A stretch of DNA of 64,000 bases from positions 1 through 64,000 of the forward strand of contig JABYQB010000002.1 of the NCBI GenBank assembly GCA_024648785.1. Direction: 5' to 3'. This document shows positions 23,403 through 34,858 of the stretch, piece after piece. Position 1 is the first letter of the stretch; each line of letters starts with the position of its first letter. Origin of the DNA: Candidatus Westeberhardia cardiocondylae. GTDB taxonomy: Bacteria; Pseudomonadota; Gammaproteobacteria; Enterobacterales; Enterobacteriaceae. The position numbers were made by a program, and so were the translations under genes. The notes under the pieces are model-generated. The model saw nothing but the letters and a program-made list of their open reading frames with translations. It made no database searches and was not told the DNA's origin.

Positions 23403-23797
23403 TTATAATTTATTATAATAATTTTTTTTAAAATTTTATTATTTTGTTTTCATATATATTTTATTGTGTTATATTTACGAATACTTGTGTAATTATTTTA
23501 AAATTAAGTTATGTATTAGTTTATTTGATTTTTATTAATATATATTAATTGTTATATTTACAATATTTTTAAATAGGTTTTTATTTAAAATATCTTAATA
23601 AATATGATTATTATATTTAATAAAAATTTTATATTTTTTGTTAATATATGTAAGTAATTTTGTATATTATTTATATTTAATTTTTTTAAAAAAATTTTTA
23701 TTTTTAATATGTCAATTTTTGAATTGGTTAATTTTATTAGTTGTAAAATTAATTATATTTTTAGTTTTTGTTAAAATATATAATTTTAGGAATTTTT

Positions 23798-24541
23798 ATG
23801 GAAGATTGGGTTTTTGGTAAAATAGTTAATATTAAATATTGGAATGATTATTTATTTAGTATTATTATTTCTGCTAATGTTGATAGTTTTGTTGCTGGTC
23901 AATTTACTAAATTGGGTACGATAATTGATGGAAAAAAAATTTTACGTTCTTATTCTTATGTAAATTCTCCGCATGATGAATATTTGGAATTTTATCTTAT
24001 TAATGTACAAGGTGGAAAATTTAGTACTTATTTATATAATTCAAGTATTGGTGATAATATTATGATAAGAAAAAAACCATCTGGTTTTTTTGTTTTGAAT
24101 AATATTCCATCTTGTAAAAATTTATGGATGATTTCTACTGGTACTGCTATTGGTCCATATTTATCTATTTTGAAATATGGTGTTGGATTGGAGAGATTTG
24201 AAAATATTGTTTTAATACATGCAGTTCGTTTTTTTCGTGATCTTAGTTATTTGAATGATATGAAAATTTTATCTGAAACATATAAAAAAATAAAAATAAG
24301 AACTGTAGTAAGTAGAGAGAAAATTTCAGGATCTTTGTTTGGCCGTATACCAAATCTTATTTGTAGTGGTTTGTTAGAGTCTGAAATTGGTGTAGATTTA
24401 GATCGTGAAAATAGTCATGTTATGTTGTGTGGTAATCCAAATATGGTTAGTGATACGGTAATGTTACTTGAAGATGATCGAGGGATGAAAAAAAATTCTA
24501 AAAATAGATTGGGTAATATTACTATTGAAAGATATTGGTAA
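23798..24541 (+). CDS. fpr: Ferredoxin/flavodoxin--NADP+ reductase (start at MEDWVFGKI)
   Basis: GQFTKLG, RSYSYVNSP, TGTAIGPYLSIL, HVMLCGNPNMV; C-terminal ERYW. Confidence 0.97.
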   Translation: MEDWVFGKIVNIKYWNDYLFSIIISANVDSFVAGQFTKLGTIIDGKKILRSYSYVNSPHDEYLEFYLINVQGGKFSTYLYNSSIGDNIMIRKKPSGFFVLNNIPSCKNLWMISTGTAIGPYLSILKYGVGLERFENIVLIHAVRFFRDLSYLNDMKILSETYKKIKIRTVVSREKISGSLFGRIPNLICSGLLESEIGVDLDRENSHVMLCGNPNMVSDTVMLLEDDRGMKKNSKNRLGNITIERYW

Positions 24542-24803
24542 ATTATATTTTTATATTTATTGATTATATTGTATAACAAATAAGATATGTATTTTTAGTT
24601 TTTTATTTAATTTTTAATTTATTTTTAAGTTATATAAATTTTATTTTTTGTTTTATATTTTTAGATTATTTTTAGTAAAATATATTAAGTAATATTTAAT
24701 TAAATATTTATAATATTTTACTTTTTTAATCTATTTTAAAATAAAAATTTTACAGTTATAAAATTTTAATTGTGTAAAAATTGTATTTTTTATAAATCTT
24801 GTA

Positions 24804-25139
24804 TTATAAGAGTGTTTTTATTGTACCTTTTGGTAGAATAGAAGCAATAAAATCTTTTTTAATAATTATTTCATTTTTTGTATTTAAAGATATGAAAATA
24901 TAATCATTTTTTTTTATTTTAATAACACGTCCAATTAATCCACCAGTAGTTATAATTTCATCTCCTTTATTTATGTTGTTTATTAATTTTTTGTGTGCCT
25001 TTGCCCTTTTTTGTTGTGGACGAAATATTACAAAGTAAAATATTAAACTAAAAAGTATTAAAATAATAATAAAAGATATGGGACTTTCTTGATATGTAGT
25101 GTTATTTGCATTAGCAATAGAATTTGGTATAATAGACAT
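24804..25139 (-). CDS. yajC: Sec translocon accessory subunit YajC
   Basis: IFYFVIFRPQQKRAKAHKKL, GDEIITTGGLIGRV. Confidence 0.96.
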   Translation of the reverse strand: MSIIPNSIANANNTTYQESPISFIIILILFSLIFYFVIFRPQQKRAKAHKKLINNINKGDEIITTGGLIGRVIKIKKNDYIFISLNTKNEIIIKKDFIASILPKGTIKTLL

Positions 25140-25318
25140 TGGAAATATTCCTTTATAAATTTTAGTTTTAAGTTAATTAATTATATAATTAATATGTTTT
25201 TATGTGTATGTTATCATATTGTTAGTGTTATTGTTTAATTTAGTTATATTATTTAATATACAAAATTTTTATATATTAAAATATTTTAATTTTTTAGTTA
25301 TTTTAATATTGTTATTAA

Positions 25319-26077
25319 TTATTTTTTTAAATTTTTTGCAATATTTAAGAATGTTGATGAATGTATCGATGCATTTCCAATTAAAACACCATTAATGTTT
25401 GGTATTTTTAAAAAATCTATTGCGTTTGTTTCATTTATTGATCCTCCGTATAATATTGAAATAGTTGTAGAAATATTTTTATTTTTTTTATTAAGATAAG
25501 AGCGAATTTTATTGATTATTTTTTCAACTTTTTGTATTAAAGGTGTTTTTCCAGTACCAATTGACCAAATAGGTTCATAAGCAATAATTGTATTTTTTAA
25601 TGATGATATTCCTAATGCATCAATTATGGTATTTATTTGTTTTTCACATATTTTTTGTGTTTTATTATTTTGATGTTCTATTACATTTTCACCTATACAT
25701 AATATAGGAATTAATTTTGATTCTTTTGATAAGGAAAATTTTTTAATAATGTGTTTGTTATTTTCATTATGATTAATTTTTCTTTCTGAATGTCCAATAA
25801 AGACATATTTTACCCCTATATCTTGTAACATTTTGGCGGAAATTTCTCCTGTGAACGGACCTGATGAATGAATATCAACATTTTGTGCTCCTAAATAGAA
25901 GTTTGGGATTTTGGATAAATATTTATTTACTAAATCTAAGTATACAAATGGTGGTGTAATAATAATTTTATATTGTGAGTTAATATTAATTTTATTTTGT
26001 AATTTGGAAAAAAAATTATGAATCATATTTTTATTTCCATATAGTTTCCAATTTCCTATTATAAATGAATATTTCAT
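25319..26077 (-). CDS. tpiA: Triosephosphate isomerase
   Basis: GNWKLYG, GAQNVD, IGHSERK, AYEPIWSIGTGK, ILYGGSIN. Confidence 0.97.
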   Translation of the reverse strand: MKYSFIIGNWKLYGNKNMIHNFFSKLQNKININSQYKIIITPPFVYLDLVNKYLSKIPNFYLGAQNVDIHSSGPFTGEISAKMLQDIGVKYVFIGHSERKINHNENNKHIIKKFSLSKESKLIPILCIGENVIEHQNNKTQKICEKQINTIIDALGISSLKNTIIAYEPIWSIGTGKTPLIQKVEKIINKIRSYLNKKNKNISTTISILYGGSINETNAIDFLKIPNINGVLIGNASIHSSTFLNIAKNLKK

Positions 26078-26435
26078 TTTATTTCTTATAATATTTTTAA
26101 TTAAAAATAGTTAGATTTGTTTTTAGTTTTTATAAATTTGTTTTATGTTTTATAAAAAATTAATTGTATTTTTTATAAAAAATTTAATAACTTTATTTCT
26201 AAAATATATTTTTTCAATGTATTTATTTGATTAATTATATGATATTTTATTATTAAATTATTTATTGTGCAATAAAAATATAGTGAAAATTATTTTTCAT
26301 TAGTATTTATATAATGTTAAAATAGTTTAATAAAATTATATAGATAAATTAAATATTTTTTTAAAATTATTATTTTTTAATTTATTTAATTTGATAATTA
26401 GTTTATTGAATAATACAAATATATTATTTAGTATA

Positions 26436-26882
26436 ATGTTAAAAAAAAATTGTTTTAATAAAGAAAAGTCAATTATTCGAAGGCATACTCGTATGCATGT
26501 TGTACAATTTTTGTATGCTTGGCAAATATCTCATAATAAAATTACAGAAGTTGATATAGAATTTTTAATTTCATTAAATAAACAAAATGTTGATATTGTG
26601 TATTTTCGTAAATTGTATTTTGGTTCAATAATGTATATTGAAATATTAGATAAATTGATTTTTCCTTATACTACACGATCATTGTATGAAGTTGGTTATG
26701 TAGAACGGTCTATTTTGTGTTTGGCTTTATTTGAATTTGTATATCAGAAAAATGTTCCTTATAAGGTAATAATTAATGAAGCTATTGAATTGAGTAAAAT
26801 ATTTGGATCTCAAAAAAGTTATAAATTTACAAATAAAATTTTGGATAAAATTGGTATTAATATTAGGCCAAATAAAAAGTAA
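26436..26882 (+). CDS. nusB: Transcription antitermination protein NusB (start at ATG 26436)
   Basis: RRHTRMHVVQFLYAWQ, VPYKVIINEAIELSKIFG, C-terminal IRPNKK. Confidence 0.96.
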   Translation: MLKKNCFNKEKSIIRRHTRMHVVQFLYAWQISHNKITEVDIEFLISLNKQNVDIVYFRKLYFGSIMYIEILDKLIFPYTTRSLYEVGYVERSILCLALFEFVYQKNVPYKVIINEAIELSKIFGSQKSYKFTNKILDKIGINIRPNKK

Positions 26883-27114
26883 TGTAAAAAATTTATTTTA
26901 TTTTTAATAATTTATGTTGTTAAAAATTTAATATTTAAATTTTGTAAATTATTTATATATATTTATTATATTTTAAAATTATGAATTTATTTATATTTTT
27001 TAAATTAAGATTTCTTGTAAGATATTTTGTAGTATGTTATTTTTGGTATTTGTTTATTTAATTTGATGAAATTTGTTTAATTTATTTTGTATTATTTTAA
27101 TTTTGGTATTAATA

Positions 27115-28590
27115 ATGAAATTAATTATTAAATTTTTTTCAGAAATAACTATTAAAAGTTCTTCTGTTAGAATTAGTTTTATAAAAATTTTGTTTAATAA
27201 TATTTGTAAAGTTTTGAAAAAATATGACAAATTAGTAAGAATTTATTATTTTTGGGATTATATTGAAGTTTTACTAAAAAAACATGATGATAATGAGTAT
27301 AAAAATATTTTATCTGTTTTGATTAACATTCCTGGAATTCAGACTATTTTAAGAATTAAAGAACATACTTGGGAAAATATTTCTGATATATATAAAAAAG
27401 TTTTTAATTTGTATCGTAATTTTTTAATTGGAAAAACTTTTTGTGTTCGTGTTAAGCGTAAGGGTAAACATAATTTTACTTCTCAAGATATTGAAAAATA
27501 TATTGGTTTTTGCTTGAATAGAGATATACCAGGTACTAGTGTTAATTTAACTAAACCTGAATATTTAGTATTATTGCAAATTATTGATAATAAATTAATT
27601 TTAATTTTAGATGAAATAAGAGGTTTAGGTGGGTTTCCTATTGGTACGCAACAGAGTGTTTTATCGTTAATTTCTGGTGGTTTTGACTCTGCTGTTGCAA
27701 GTTATATGTTAATTAAGAGAGGTTGCCGTGTAAATTATTGTTTTTTTAATTTTAGTGGTCATGATAATGAATATTATGTTCGTAAGATTGTTTATCATTT
27801 ATGGAATACTTTTGGTGTTTCGCATTCTGTTTTTTTTATATCGTTAAATTTTGTTTCTGTTATAGATATGATGTTACAAAATATTAGTGATAGTCAAATT
27901 GGTATTGTTTTAAAACGTATGATGATAAGAACAGCATCAATTCTTGCAAAGAAGTATAATATTTTATCATTATTAACTGGTGAAGTATTAGGTCAAGTGT
28001 CTAGTCAAACAATGACTAATTTGAATATAATTAATAGAGTTTCTGATTCTCTTGTTTTGAGGCCATTAATTACTTATAGTAAAGATGATATAATTAATAT
28101 ATCTAGGAAAATTGGTACTGAAAAGTATTCCAAAAAAGTTCCTGAATATTGTGGTTTGTTATATAAAAAACCCACAGTGCATGCAATAGAAAATATTGTT
28201 CTTAAAGAAGAAAACAAGTTTGATTTTTCTATATTATTACATGATGTAATAAGAAAGGCAAAAATATTTGATGTTTGTGTTATTGGAAAAAAATTGAAAT
28301 ACGAAAATAGTAATAATATTGAAGTTACAAGTATTATTGGTAATAATGATGTAATATTAGATATTAGACCATTAGATAGAATGAAAAATAAAATTTTGTT
28401 TAATAATAAAAATTTAGTTGATATTAAAGTTATTCCGTTTCATAATTTAATTAGTCAGTTCAAAAAATTAGATCAAAGTAAAATATATTTGTTGTATTGT
28501 GATTATGGTTTTATTAGTAAAATACATGCTAATTGTTTGTATAAAAAGGGATTTAGAAATATTAAAATTTATCGTCCTTTTCTTGACTAA
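27115..28590 (+). CDS. thiI: tRNA 4-thiouridine synthase ThiI with rhodanese domain (start at MKLIIKFFSEITIKS)
   Basis: SLISGGFDSAVASYMLIKRGCRV PP-loop; PEYCG; rhodanese LLYCDYGF. Confidence 0.97.
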   Translation: MKLIIKFFSEITIKSSSVRISFIKILFNNICKVLKKYDKLVRIYYFWDYIEVLLKKHDDNEYKNILSVLINIPGIQTILRIKEHTWENISDIYKKVFNLYRNFLIGKTFCVRVKRKGKHNFTSQDIEKYIGFCLNRDIPGTSVNLTKPEYLVLLQIIDNKLILILDEIRGLGGFPIGTQQSVLSLISGGFDSAVASYMLIKRGCRVNYCFFNFSGHDNEYYVRKIVYHLWNTFGVSHSVFFISLNFVSVIDMMLQNISDSQIGIVLKRMMIRTASILAKKYNILSLLTGEVLGQVSSQTMTNLNIINRVSDSLVLRPLITYSKDDIINISRKIGTEKYSKKVPEYCGLLYKKPTVHAIENIVLKEENKFDFSILLHDVIRKAKIFDVCVIGKKLKYENSNNIEVTSIIGNNDVILDIRPLDRMKNKILFNNKNLVDIKVIPFHNLISQFKKLDQSKIYLLYCDYGFISKIHANCLYKKGFRNIKIYRPFLD

Positions 28591-28857
28591 GAAATTATTT
28601 TAAATTTATTTAAAATTTTTTTTTATTTTAGTTATATTATTAATTTTGTTAAATAAAGTATTTTATATATTTAATTTTTTATATGTTTGTTTTTATGTTT
28701 TGTTTATTATTATTTTATAATTAAATAATATTGATTTTAAAGATTAGTATTTTTTTTACAATTATTTACATTATTTAAATAATAATTTATTTAAATTATC
28801 ATTGAAAATGTAAATATTTAAAATAAAAATTTTATTTAATGAATTTGTGATATTTTT

Positions 28858-29714
28858 TTATTTTTTAAAATCTATTGATATCATAAAATTAAATAACATT
28901 ATTGATATAATAGATAGTATGAAATTTTTTTTTGCCCATTCTTTTTCTTTTGTTTTTGTTATTTTCTTTAAAGATGTTTTTAACCAAAATATATTTATTA
29001 TAGTTGTTATAATTAGATATATATATCCTGTATATCCAATTATTTTTAATATGGATGTTAATATTATATAAATAAATATACAATTTGATATGTATTTTTT
29101 TGTTTTAATAAATCCAATTTTTTTTACTAATGTTGGTATAATAGTTTTTTCGTAATCTTTGTATCTGAATATTAAAATGGAATATGAATGAGATATTTGC
29201 CAAAAAATAAAAATTAAAAATAATATGCAAGATATTTCATCAATTTTGTTTATAACACTGCAATATCCAACAGTTGGAGGAATTGATCCTGATATACTTC
29301 CTATAATTATTGAATTATGAGATAATCTTTTCATATATAAGCTGTATATTATAGTATAAGTTATAAATCCTATACTTACTAAACATATTATTAATATATT
29401 AGATATTGTGAATAGTAATATGAAACCAACGGTGGCAAGTATAATTGCGTAAATTAAGCTTTTTTTTTTGTTATTAATTTTTTTATTAGAATTCTATTTT
29501 TTGTTCTTTCCATTTTTTTATCTATATCTATATCAATGTAATTGTTAAAAATGCAACTTGATGCAATTATTAGAAACATTGTTATTGATATATTAAATAA
29601 TTTATAATAATCAATATTATTTTTTGATGCAAATAAAAATCCGCTTATTAAAGAGATTAAATTTGCTATAACAATACGAGGTTTAAATAATTTTATATAA
29701 TTAAGTATTATCAT
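28858..29714 (-). CDS. cyoE: Protoheme IX farnesyltransferase, frame interrupted at an A10 tract (plus-strand T10 29460-29469); +1 nt needed
   Basis: Two ORFs (..FNNYIDIDIDKKMERTKNRILIKKLITKKKA* and MKRLSHNSIIIGSISGSIPPTVGYCS..). One extra A reads ..ITKKKSLIYAIILATVGFILLF...YTIIYSLYMKRLSHN, matching E. coli CyoE across the gap. Confidence 0.93.
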
Positions 29715-29715
29715 T

Positions 29716-30057
29716 TTATGGCATGAGATTTTTATGTAAATGGTCAATAATCCATAAAGAACCAGTTGTTAAAATTATAACAATTAGTGTTGTAAAAATT
29801 ATTGATATAATATTAAATATTTTTGTACTTTTTGATGAAATTTTAAAATATATTAGATACATAAATTGTATGATAATTTGTATTATAGATATAAATACAA
29901 TAAATATTGTTAGTATTTTTTTATTAAAAAATTCTTTTAAATTTATTAAAATAAATGTTAATAATGTTAACATTATACATATTAAGAATATTTTTATTAA
30001 ATGTAATTCTTTTGATTTACAAGAAAATATTACATGATTTTTTTTTTTTAAATTCAT
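29716..30057 (-). CDS. cyoD: Cytochrome bo3 oxidase subunit IV
   Basis: 113 aa membrane protein in cyo order; TTGSLWIIDHLHKNLMP. Confidence 0.92.
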   Translation of the reverse strand: MNLKKKNHVIFSCKSKELHLIKIFLICIMLTLLTFILINLKEFFNKKILTIFIVFISIIQIIIQFMYLIYFKISSKSTKIFNIISIIFTTLIVIILTTGSLWIIDHLHKNLMP

Positions 30058-30079
30058 AGATATTATTAATATTTTAAAT

Positions 30080-30685
30080 TTAATTTATTAAATAAACTAT
30101 TGTTATTAAAATAATCCATATTATGTCAAGAAAATGCCAAAATAACCCTAGGCATTGTAATCTAATTTTGTTATGTGATGTTAATCCATAATAATATATT
30201 AAAATTACCATTATTGAAATCCATAATATTCCTGATATAACATGAATATTATGGATTCCTAATAAAACAAAAAATGATGAAAGAAAAGAACTACAGCTTG
30301 GTCCGTATCCTTGTTGTATTAGATTGTAAAATTCTTGTAACTCCATGTATACGAAGAATAAACCAAAAATTATTGTTAATATTAACCAAATATTGGTTTT
30401 TGTAATTTTATTATATGTACTGTAAATAAATGCTTTACTATATGTAACACTACTTGTTAATAAACATAATGTTTCTATAAAAACATATGTAATTTTGAAA
30501 ATATCTTTTACTGTTGGGCCATTGAATGTTTTGTTTACTAATGTCATATATACAATGAATAATACAGCAAACATAATAAAATCGCTCATTAAATAAATCC
30601 AAAAACCTAATATTTTAATGTTTTTAATATTTTGGTTATTAATTTCATATTTAATTTTTTTATTATTTGATATGATGTTGATCAT
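30080..30685 (-). CDS. cyoC: Cytochrome bo3 oxidase subunit III
   Basis: 201 aa; GFWIYLMSDFIMFAVLF, GIHNIHVISGILW, FWHFLDIIWI. Confidence 0.97.
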   Translation of the reverse strand: MINIISNNKKIKYEINNQNIKNIKILGFWIYLMSDFIMFAVLFIVYMTLVNKTFNGPTVKDIFKITYVFIETLCLLTSSVTYSKAFIYSTYNKITKTNIWLILTIIFGLFFVYMELQEFYNLIQQGYGPSCSSFLSSFFVLLGIHNIHVISGILWISIMVILIYYYGLTSHNKIRLQCLGLFWHFLDIIWIILITIVYLIN

Positions 30686-30733
30686 TAAAATTTTACTCAG
30701 TATTTATTGTTATTTCGGTATTATTTTAACAAA

Positions 30734-32683
30734 TTAATTTTTATTTAGTTTGTTTATTAAAATTGTATAATGTTTATTATTTTCTTGTGTAATAATGTAT
30801 TTAATTGACAAAATTATTGTATTTATTATTCCAAATATTGCCATCCACCAAATATGCCAGATTACACAGAAGCTAAATAGTAGAGTGAATATAGATATAA
30901 TAAATGGATAACTTGTATTTTTTACCATATTAATTGATTTATATACATTTTGTTTTTTATTATTTATATTTTTTGTTTTTTTTATTTCCCAAAAAATATC
31001 ATGTTTATTTTTAATGTTTGGTATAGAAACAAAATTATATGTTGGTGGTGGTGATGAAGTTAACCATTCAAGAGTTCTTCCATCCCAAGGATCACCTGTG
31101 ATGTCTATATTATTTTCTCTATTTTTTATACTAATAATTATTTGTATACATTGACATAATATTCCTGCTGTAATTATAATTACTCCTAAATTTGCAATAA
31201 TCAATAAGTTATGAAAATTTGTGTCAATTTGTTGGCTTAAACGTCTTGTCATCCCCATAAACCCAAGTATATATAATGGCATGAATGCTACATAAAATCC
31301 TGTTATCCATAAATAAAATGATATTTTACCCCAAATTTCATTTAATGTAAATCCAAAAGCTTTAGGGAACCAATATGTCATTCCAGAAAAACAACCAAAA
31401 ATTACACCACCTATTATAACATTATGAAAATGTGCAACCAGAAATAGACTATTATGTAAAATAAAGTTAGCCCCCGGTATTGATAATAAAATTCCACTCA
31501 TACCGCCAATTGAAAATGTTGTTATAAAACCTATTGCCCACAACATTGAAGAGTGAAATTTTATTTTTCCTTTATAAAGTGTGAATAACCAATTAAAAAT
31601 TTTTACTCCAGTAGGAATAGCAATAATCATTGTCATTATTCCAAAAAATGAGTTTACATCTGCTCCAGAACCCATTGTAAAAAAATGATGTAACCAGACA
31701 CAAAATGATAGTATTGTAATAGCTATTGTAGCCCAAATAAGTGATGTATAACCAAATAATCTTTTTTTTGAAAAAGTTGCAACAACTTCAGAAAAAATTC
31801 CAAACGCTGGAAGTATTAGAATATATACTTCTGGGTGCCCCCAAGCCCAGAATAAGTTAATATACATCATTGCGTTTCCGCTTTCGTTAGTAAAAAAATT
31901 GGTTTCTAAATATCGATCACATGTAAGTAAAGCAATTGTAACAGTTAAAATTGGAAAAGCAGTAACAATTAATATGTTTGAACATAAAGCAGTCCAAGTG
32001 AAAACTGGCATTTTCATTATTGGCATATTTTTTGTTCTCATGTGTAAAATAGTAGTGATAAAATTAATACCAGTTAAAGTAGTTCCTATACCTGATATTT
32101 GTATACTCCAAATCCAATAATCTACGCCAACACCAGGGCTATATTTTAATTCTGATAATGGTGGGTATGCTGTCCAACCAGTTTGAGCAAATTCACCTAT
32201 ACATAATGATAAATTTATTAATATTACACCTACTATGAATAACCAGAAACTTAGAGCATTTAGGAATGGGAAAGCCATATCTCTTGCACCAATTTGTAGT
32301 GGTACAATTAAATTTAATAATCCAATTAGAAAGGGTGTTGCCATAAATATTATCATAATTACGCCATGTGCTGTAATAATTTGATTGTAATGGTGTGGTG
32401 TTAAAAATCCTATTTCTCCATTTGATGCAAAAACTTGATGACTTCTCATCATAAGAGCATCAGAAAAACCACGTATGAACATTATTAATGATGTAATTAT
32501 ATACATAATTCCAATTTTTTTATGATCAACTGAAGTAATCCATTCCTCCCAAATGAATTTCCATTTTTTAAAATAGGTAATAATTGAAATTATAATTATA
32601 GAAATAGCAATTATTGAATATAATGTGTACATAATAATTGGTTCATTATATGGAATTGAATTAATTGATAGTTTTCCAAACAT
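30734..32683 (-). CDS. cyoB: Cytochrome bo3 oxidase subunit I
   Basis: 649 aa; [51 protein letters not shown]. Confidence 0.98.
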   Translation of the reverse strand: MFGKLSINSIPYNEPIIMYTLYSIIAISIIIISIITYFKKWKFIWEEWITSVDHKKIGIMYIITSLIMFIRGFSDALMMRSHQVFASNGEIGFLTPHHYNQIITAHGVIMIIFMATPFLIGLLNLIVPLQIGARDMAFPFLNALSFWLFIVGVILINLSLCIGEFAQTGWTAYPPLSELKYSPGVGVDYWIWSIQISGIGTTLTGINFITTILHMRTKNMPIMKMPVFTWTALCSNILIVTAFPILTVTIALLTCDRYLETNFFTNESGNAMMYINLFWAWGHPEVYILILPAFGIFSEVVATFSKKRLFGYTSLIWATIAITILSFCVWLHHFFTMGSGADVNSFFGIMTMIIAIPTGVKIFNWLFTLYKGKIKFHSSMLWAIGFITTFSIGGMSGILLSIPGANFILHNSLFLVAHFHNVIIGGVIFGCFSGMTYWFPKAFGFTLNEIWGKISFYLWITGFYVAFMPLYILGFMGMTRRLSQQIDTNFHNLLIIANLGVIIITAGILCQCIQIIISIKNRENNIDITGDPWDGRTLEWLTSSPPPTYNFVSIPNIKNKHDIFWEIKKTKNINNKKQNVYKSINMVKNTSYPFIISIFTLLFSFCVIWHIWWMAIFGIINTIILSIKYIITQENNKHYTILINKLNKN

Positions 32684-32757
32684 TTTTTTTCCTAATTTTT
32701 AATTATTTTTGTTCATTTAATGAAATTAAAAAGTGATAAATTTTTAAAAGTTAATTT

Positions 32758-33612
32758 TTAAATATTACATTGTTTATTATATTTGTTTAATATTTCATGA
32801 AATAAATTTAATTTAACATGAGAAAAATATTTTGGAATGTCATTTATTGTTGGTTGTTCCAATTTTTTGTAATTTTCTGTATTTAATATATTTGGAGAAT
32901 TTTTTATATTTTTAATCCAATTTTCAAATTCGATTTTGTTTTTTGTTACTGTTACATAAAATTTCATTCCAGAAAATCCTTCACCACTAAAATTTGATGA
33001 TATACCATGATATTTACCTGGTTTATTTGATATTAAATATAAAGTTGAATTCATTCCGTTCATAGCATAAATTTGACTTCCTAATTGTGGAATAAAAAAA
33101 GAATTCATAACAGAATTAGAAGTAATTTGAAATTTTATTGGAATATTTTTTGGAAAATAAATTTCATTAATAGTAGCAATATTATATTTTGGGTAAATAA
33201 ATAACCACTTCCAATCTAAAGAAACAACTTGAATTATAATTGGTTTTTTTTCTGATTCTATTGGTTTATTAGGATCTAATTTATGTGTTGATATCCATGT
33301 TAAAATTGATAAAAATAAAATTACAAAAATTGGTATAATCCATATTGTAAGTTCAATTTTATTAGATTTATTCCAATTTGGTTGATAATTGCTAATTTTA
33401 TTAGATTCCCGATATTTAATACAGAAGATAAATTTCATAAAAATAACTGGTATAATAATCATTAACATTACTAATATAGTAATTAGTATTAGAGATTTTT
33501 CTTCTTCTCCAATATTTCCTTTTGGGTTCATCAGTACAATGTTATTTGAGCAACCGCTTAATAATATTGATATTATAGATAGGATAAAAATTTTTATTTT
33601 TTTTATTTTCAT
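32758..33612 (-). CDS. cyoA: Cytochrome bo3 oxidase subunit II (lipoprotein)
   Basis: LLSGC lipobox, DWKWLFIYP, NSFFIPQLGSQIYAMNGM. Confidence 0.97.
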   Translation of the reverse strand: MKIKKIKIFILSIISILLSGCSNNIVLMNPKGNIGEEEKSLILITILVMLMIIIPVIFMKFIFCIKYRESNKISNYQPNWNKSNKIELTIWIIPIFVILFLSILTWISTHKLDPNKPIESEKKPIIIQVVSLDWKWLFIYPKYNIATINEIYFPKNIPIKFQITSNSVMNSFFIPQLGSQIYAMNGMNSTLYLISNKPGKYHGISSNFSGEGFSGMKFYVTVTKNKIEFENWIKNIKNSPNILNTENYKKLEQPTINDIPKYFSHVKLNLFHEILNKYNKQCNI

Positions 33613-34129
33613 ATTAATATCTTTAAATATTTCAAATACCTCTGTTTTTAATTGTACGTAAAAAATATTGTTGTGTAAATATTTATCGTATTTTATTAAA
33701 TATATTTAGTGATTATCTAAGTATTCAAAATTTATTTTTGTAAGTATTTATTGAAATTTATTTTATTATTTTATATTTTACAAATATACTAATGTTATTA
33801 GGTTTAATCTATTTTATTTTTTTCAATTTTATTAAAATTTGTTTTGTATATAAAAATTTTTATTTCAATAAATTTTTTATATTTATAATTATTTTATTTG
33901 TTTTATATTTTTATGTAAATATTTATTGTGTTATTAAATTTGATATATTAATTTTATATTTAAAGTTTTTATTCATTAATTTTTAATATTTGTATTATTT
34001 ATAGTTTTTCACTATATTTAGATAGTTATTATTATTTTTATTTGAAATTAATATAATTTTTATTTTAATATATATAATATTTCATTTTTAATTTATTAAT
34101 GTTTTTGTTATTTTAGAGGTAATTATTAA

Positions 34130-34744
34130 ATGATTAATTATGAATATAAAAAATTGTTTTCAAATTTTATTCCTGTTATTACAGAAAATACAGTACATGG
34201 TAGGTATTCATATGACATTTTTTCTCGTCTTTTGAGGGAAAGAATTATATTTGTTACAGGATATATTGAAGATTGTATGGCTAATTTGATTATTGCTCAA
34301 TTAATGTATTTGGAATCAGAAGATGCAAATAAAGATATTTCTTTATATATTAATTCTCCTGGAGGAATCATTACTTCTGGTATGTCTATTTATGATACAA
34401 TGCAATTTATTGAACCAAATGTATGTACTTTTTGTGTGGGTCAAGCTTCTTCTATGGCTGCATTTCTTTTATCTTCTGGAGCTAAAGGAAAGCGTTTTTG
34501 TTTGCCAAATGCAAGAATAATGATTCATCAACCTATTGGTAGTTTTAGAGGACAAGCTACAGATATTGCAATTCATGCTAAGGAAATTTTGAAAATTAAA
34601 AAACGAATTAATGAATTAATGTCTAAAAATACTGGTCAATCTGTAAAGAAAATAGAAATTGATACTGATCGTGATTGCTTTTTGTCTTGTGAAGAAGCAA
34701 TAGAATATGGAATAATAGATGTTGTTTTGTCAAAACGTATTTAA
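34130..34744 (+). CDS. clpP: ClpP protease
   Basis: [41 protein letters not shown]. Confidence 0.98.
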   Translation: MINYEYKKLFSNFIPVITENTVHGRYSYDIFSRLLRERIIFVTGYIEDCMANLIIAQLMYLESEDANKDISLYINSPGGIITSGMSIYDTMQFIEPNVCTFCVGQASSMAAFLLSSGAKGKRFCLPNARIMIHQPIGSFRGQATDIAIHAKEILKIKKRINELMSKNTGQSVKKIEIDTDRDCFLSCEEAIEYGIIDVVLSKRI

Positions 34745-34858
34745 AAATTAAGTTGTTTATTTTTTTTAAAATGAAAATATTTTATTGAATTTAAAATTAT
34801 TAAAATTTTTATAATATTTTATGAATGTTTTATTTTTTCATATTTTAAAGAGGTTTAT

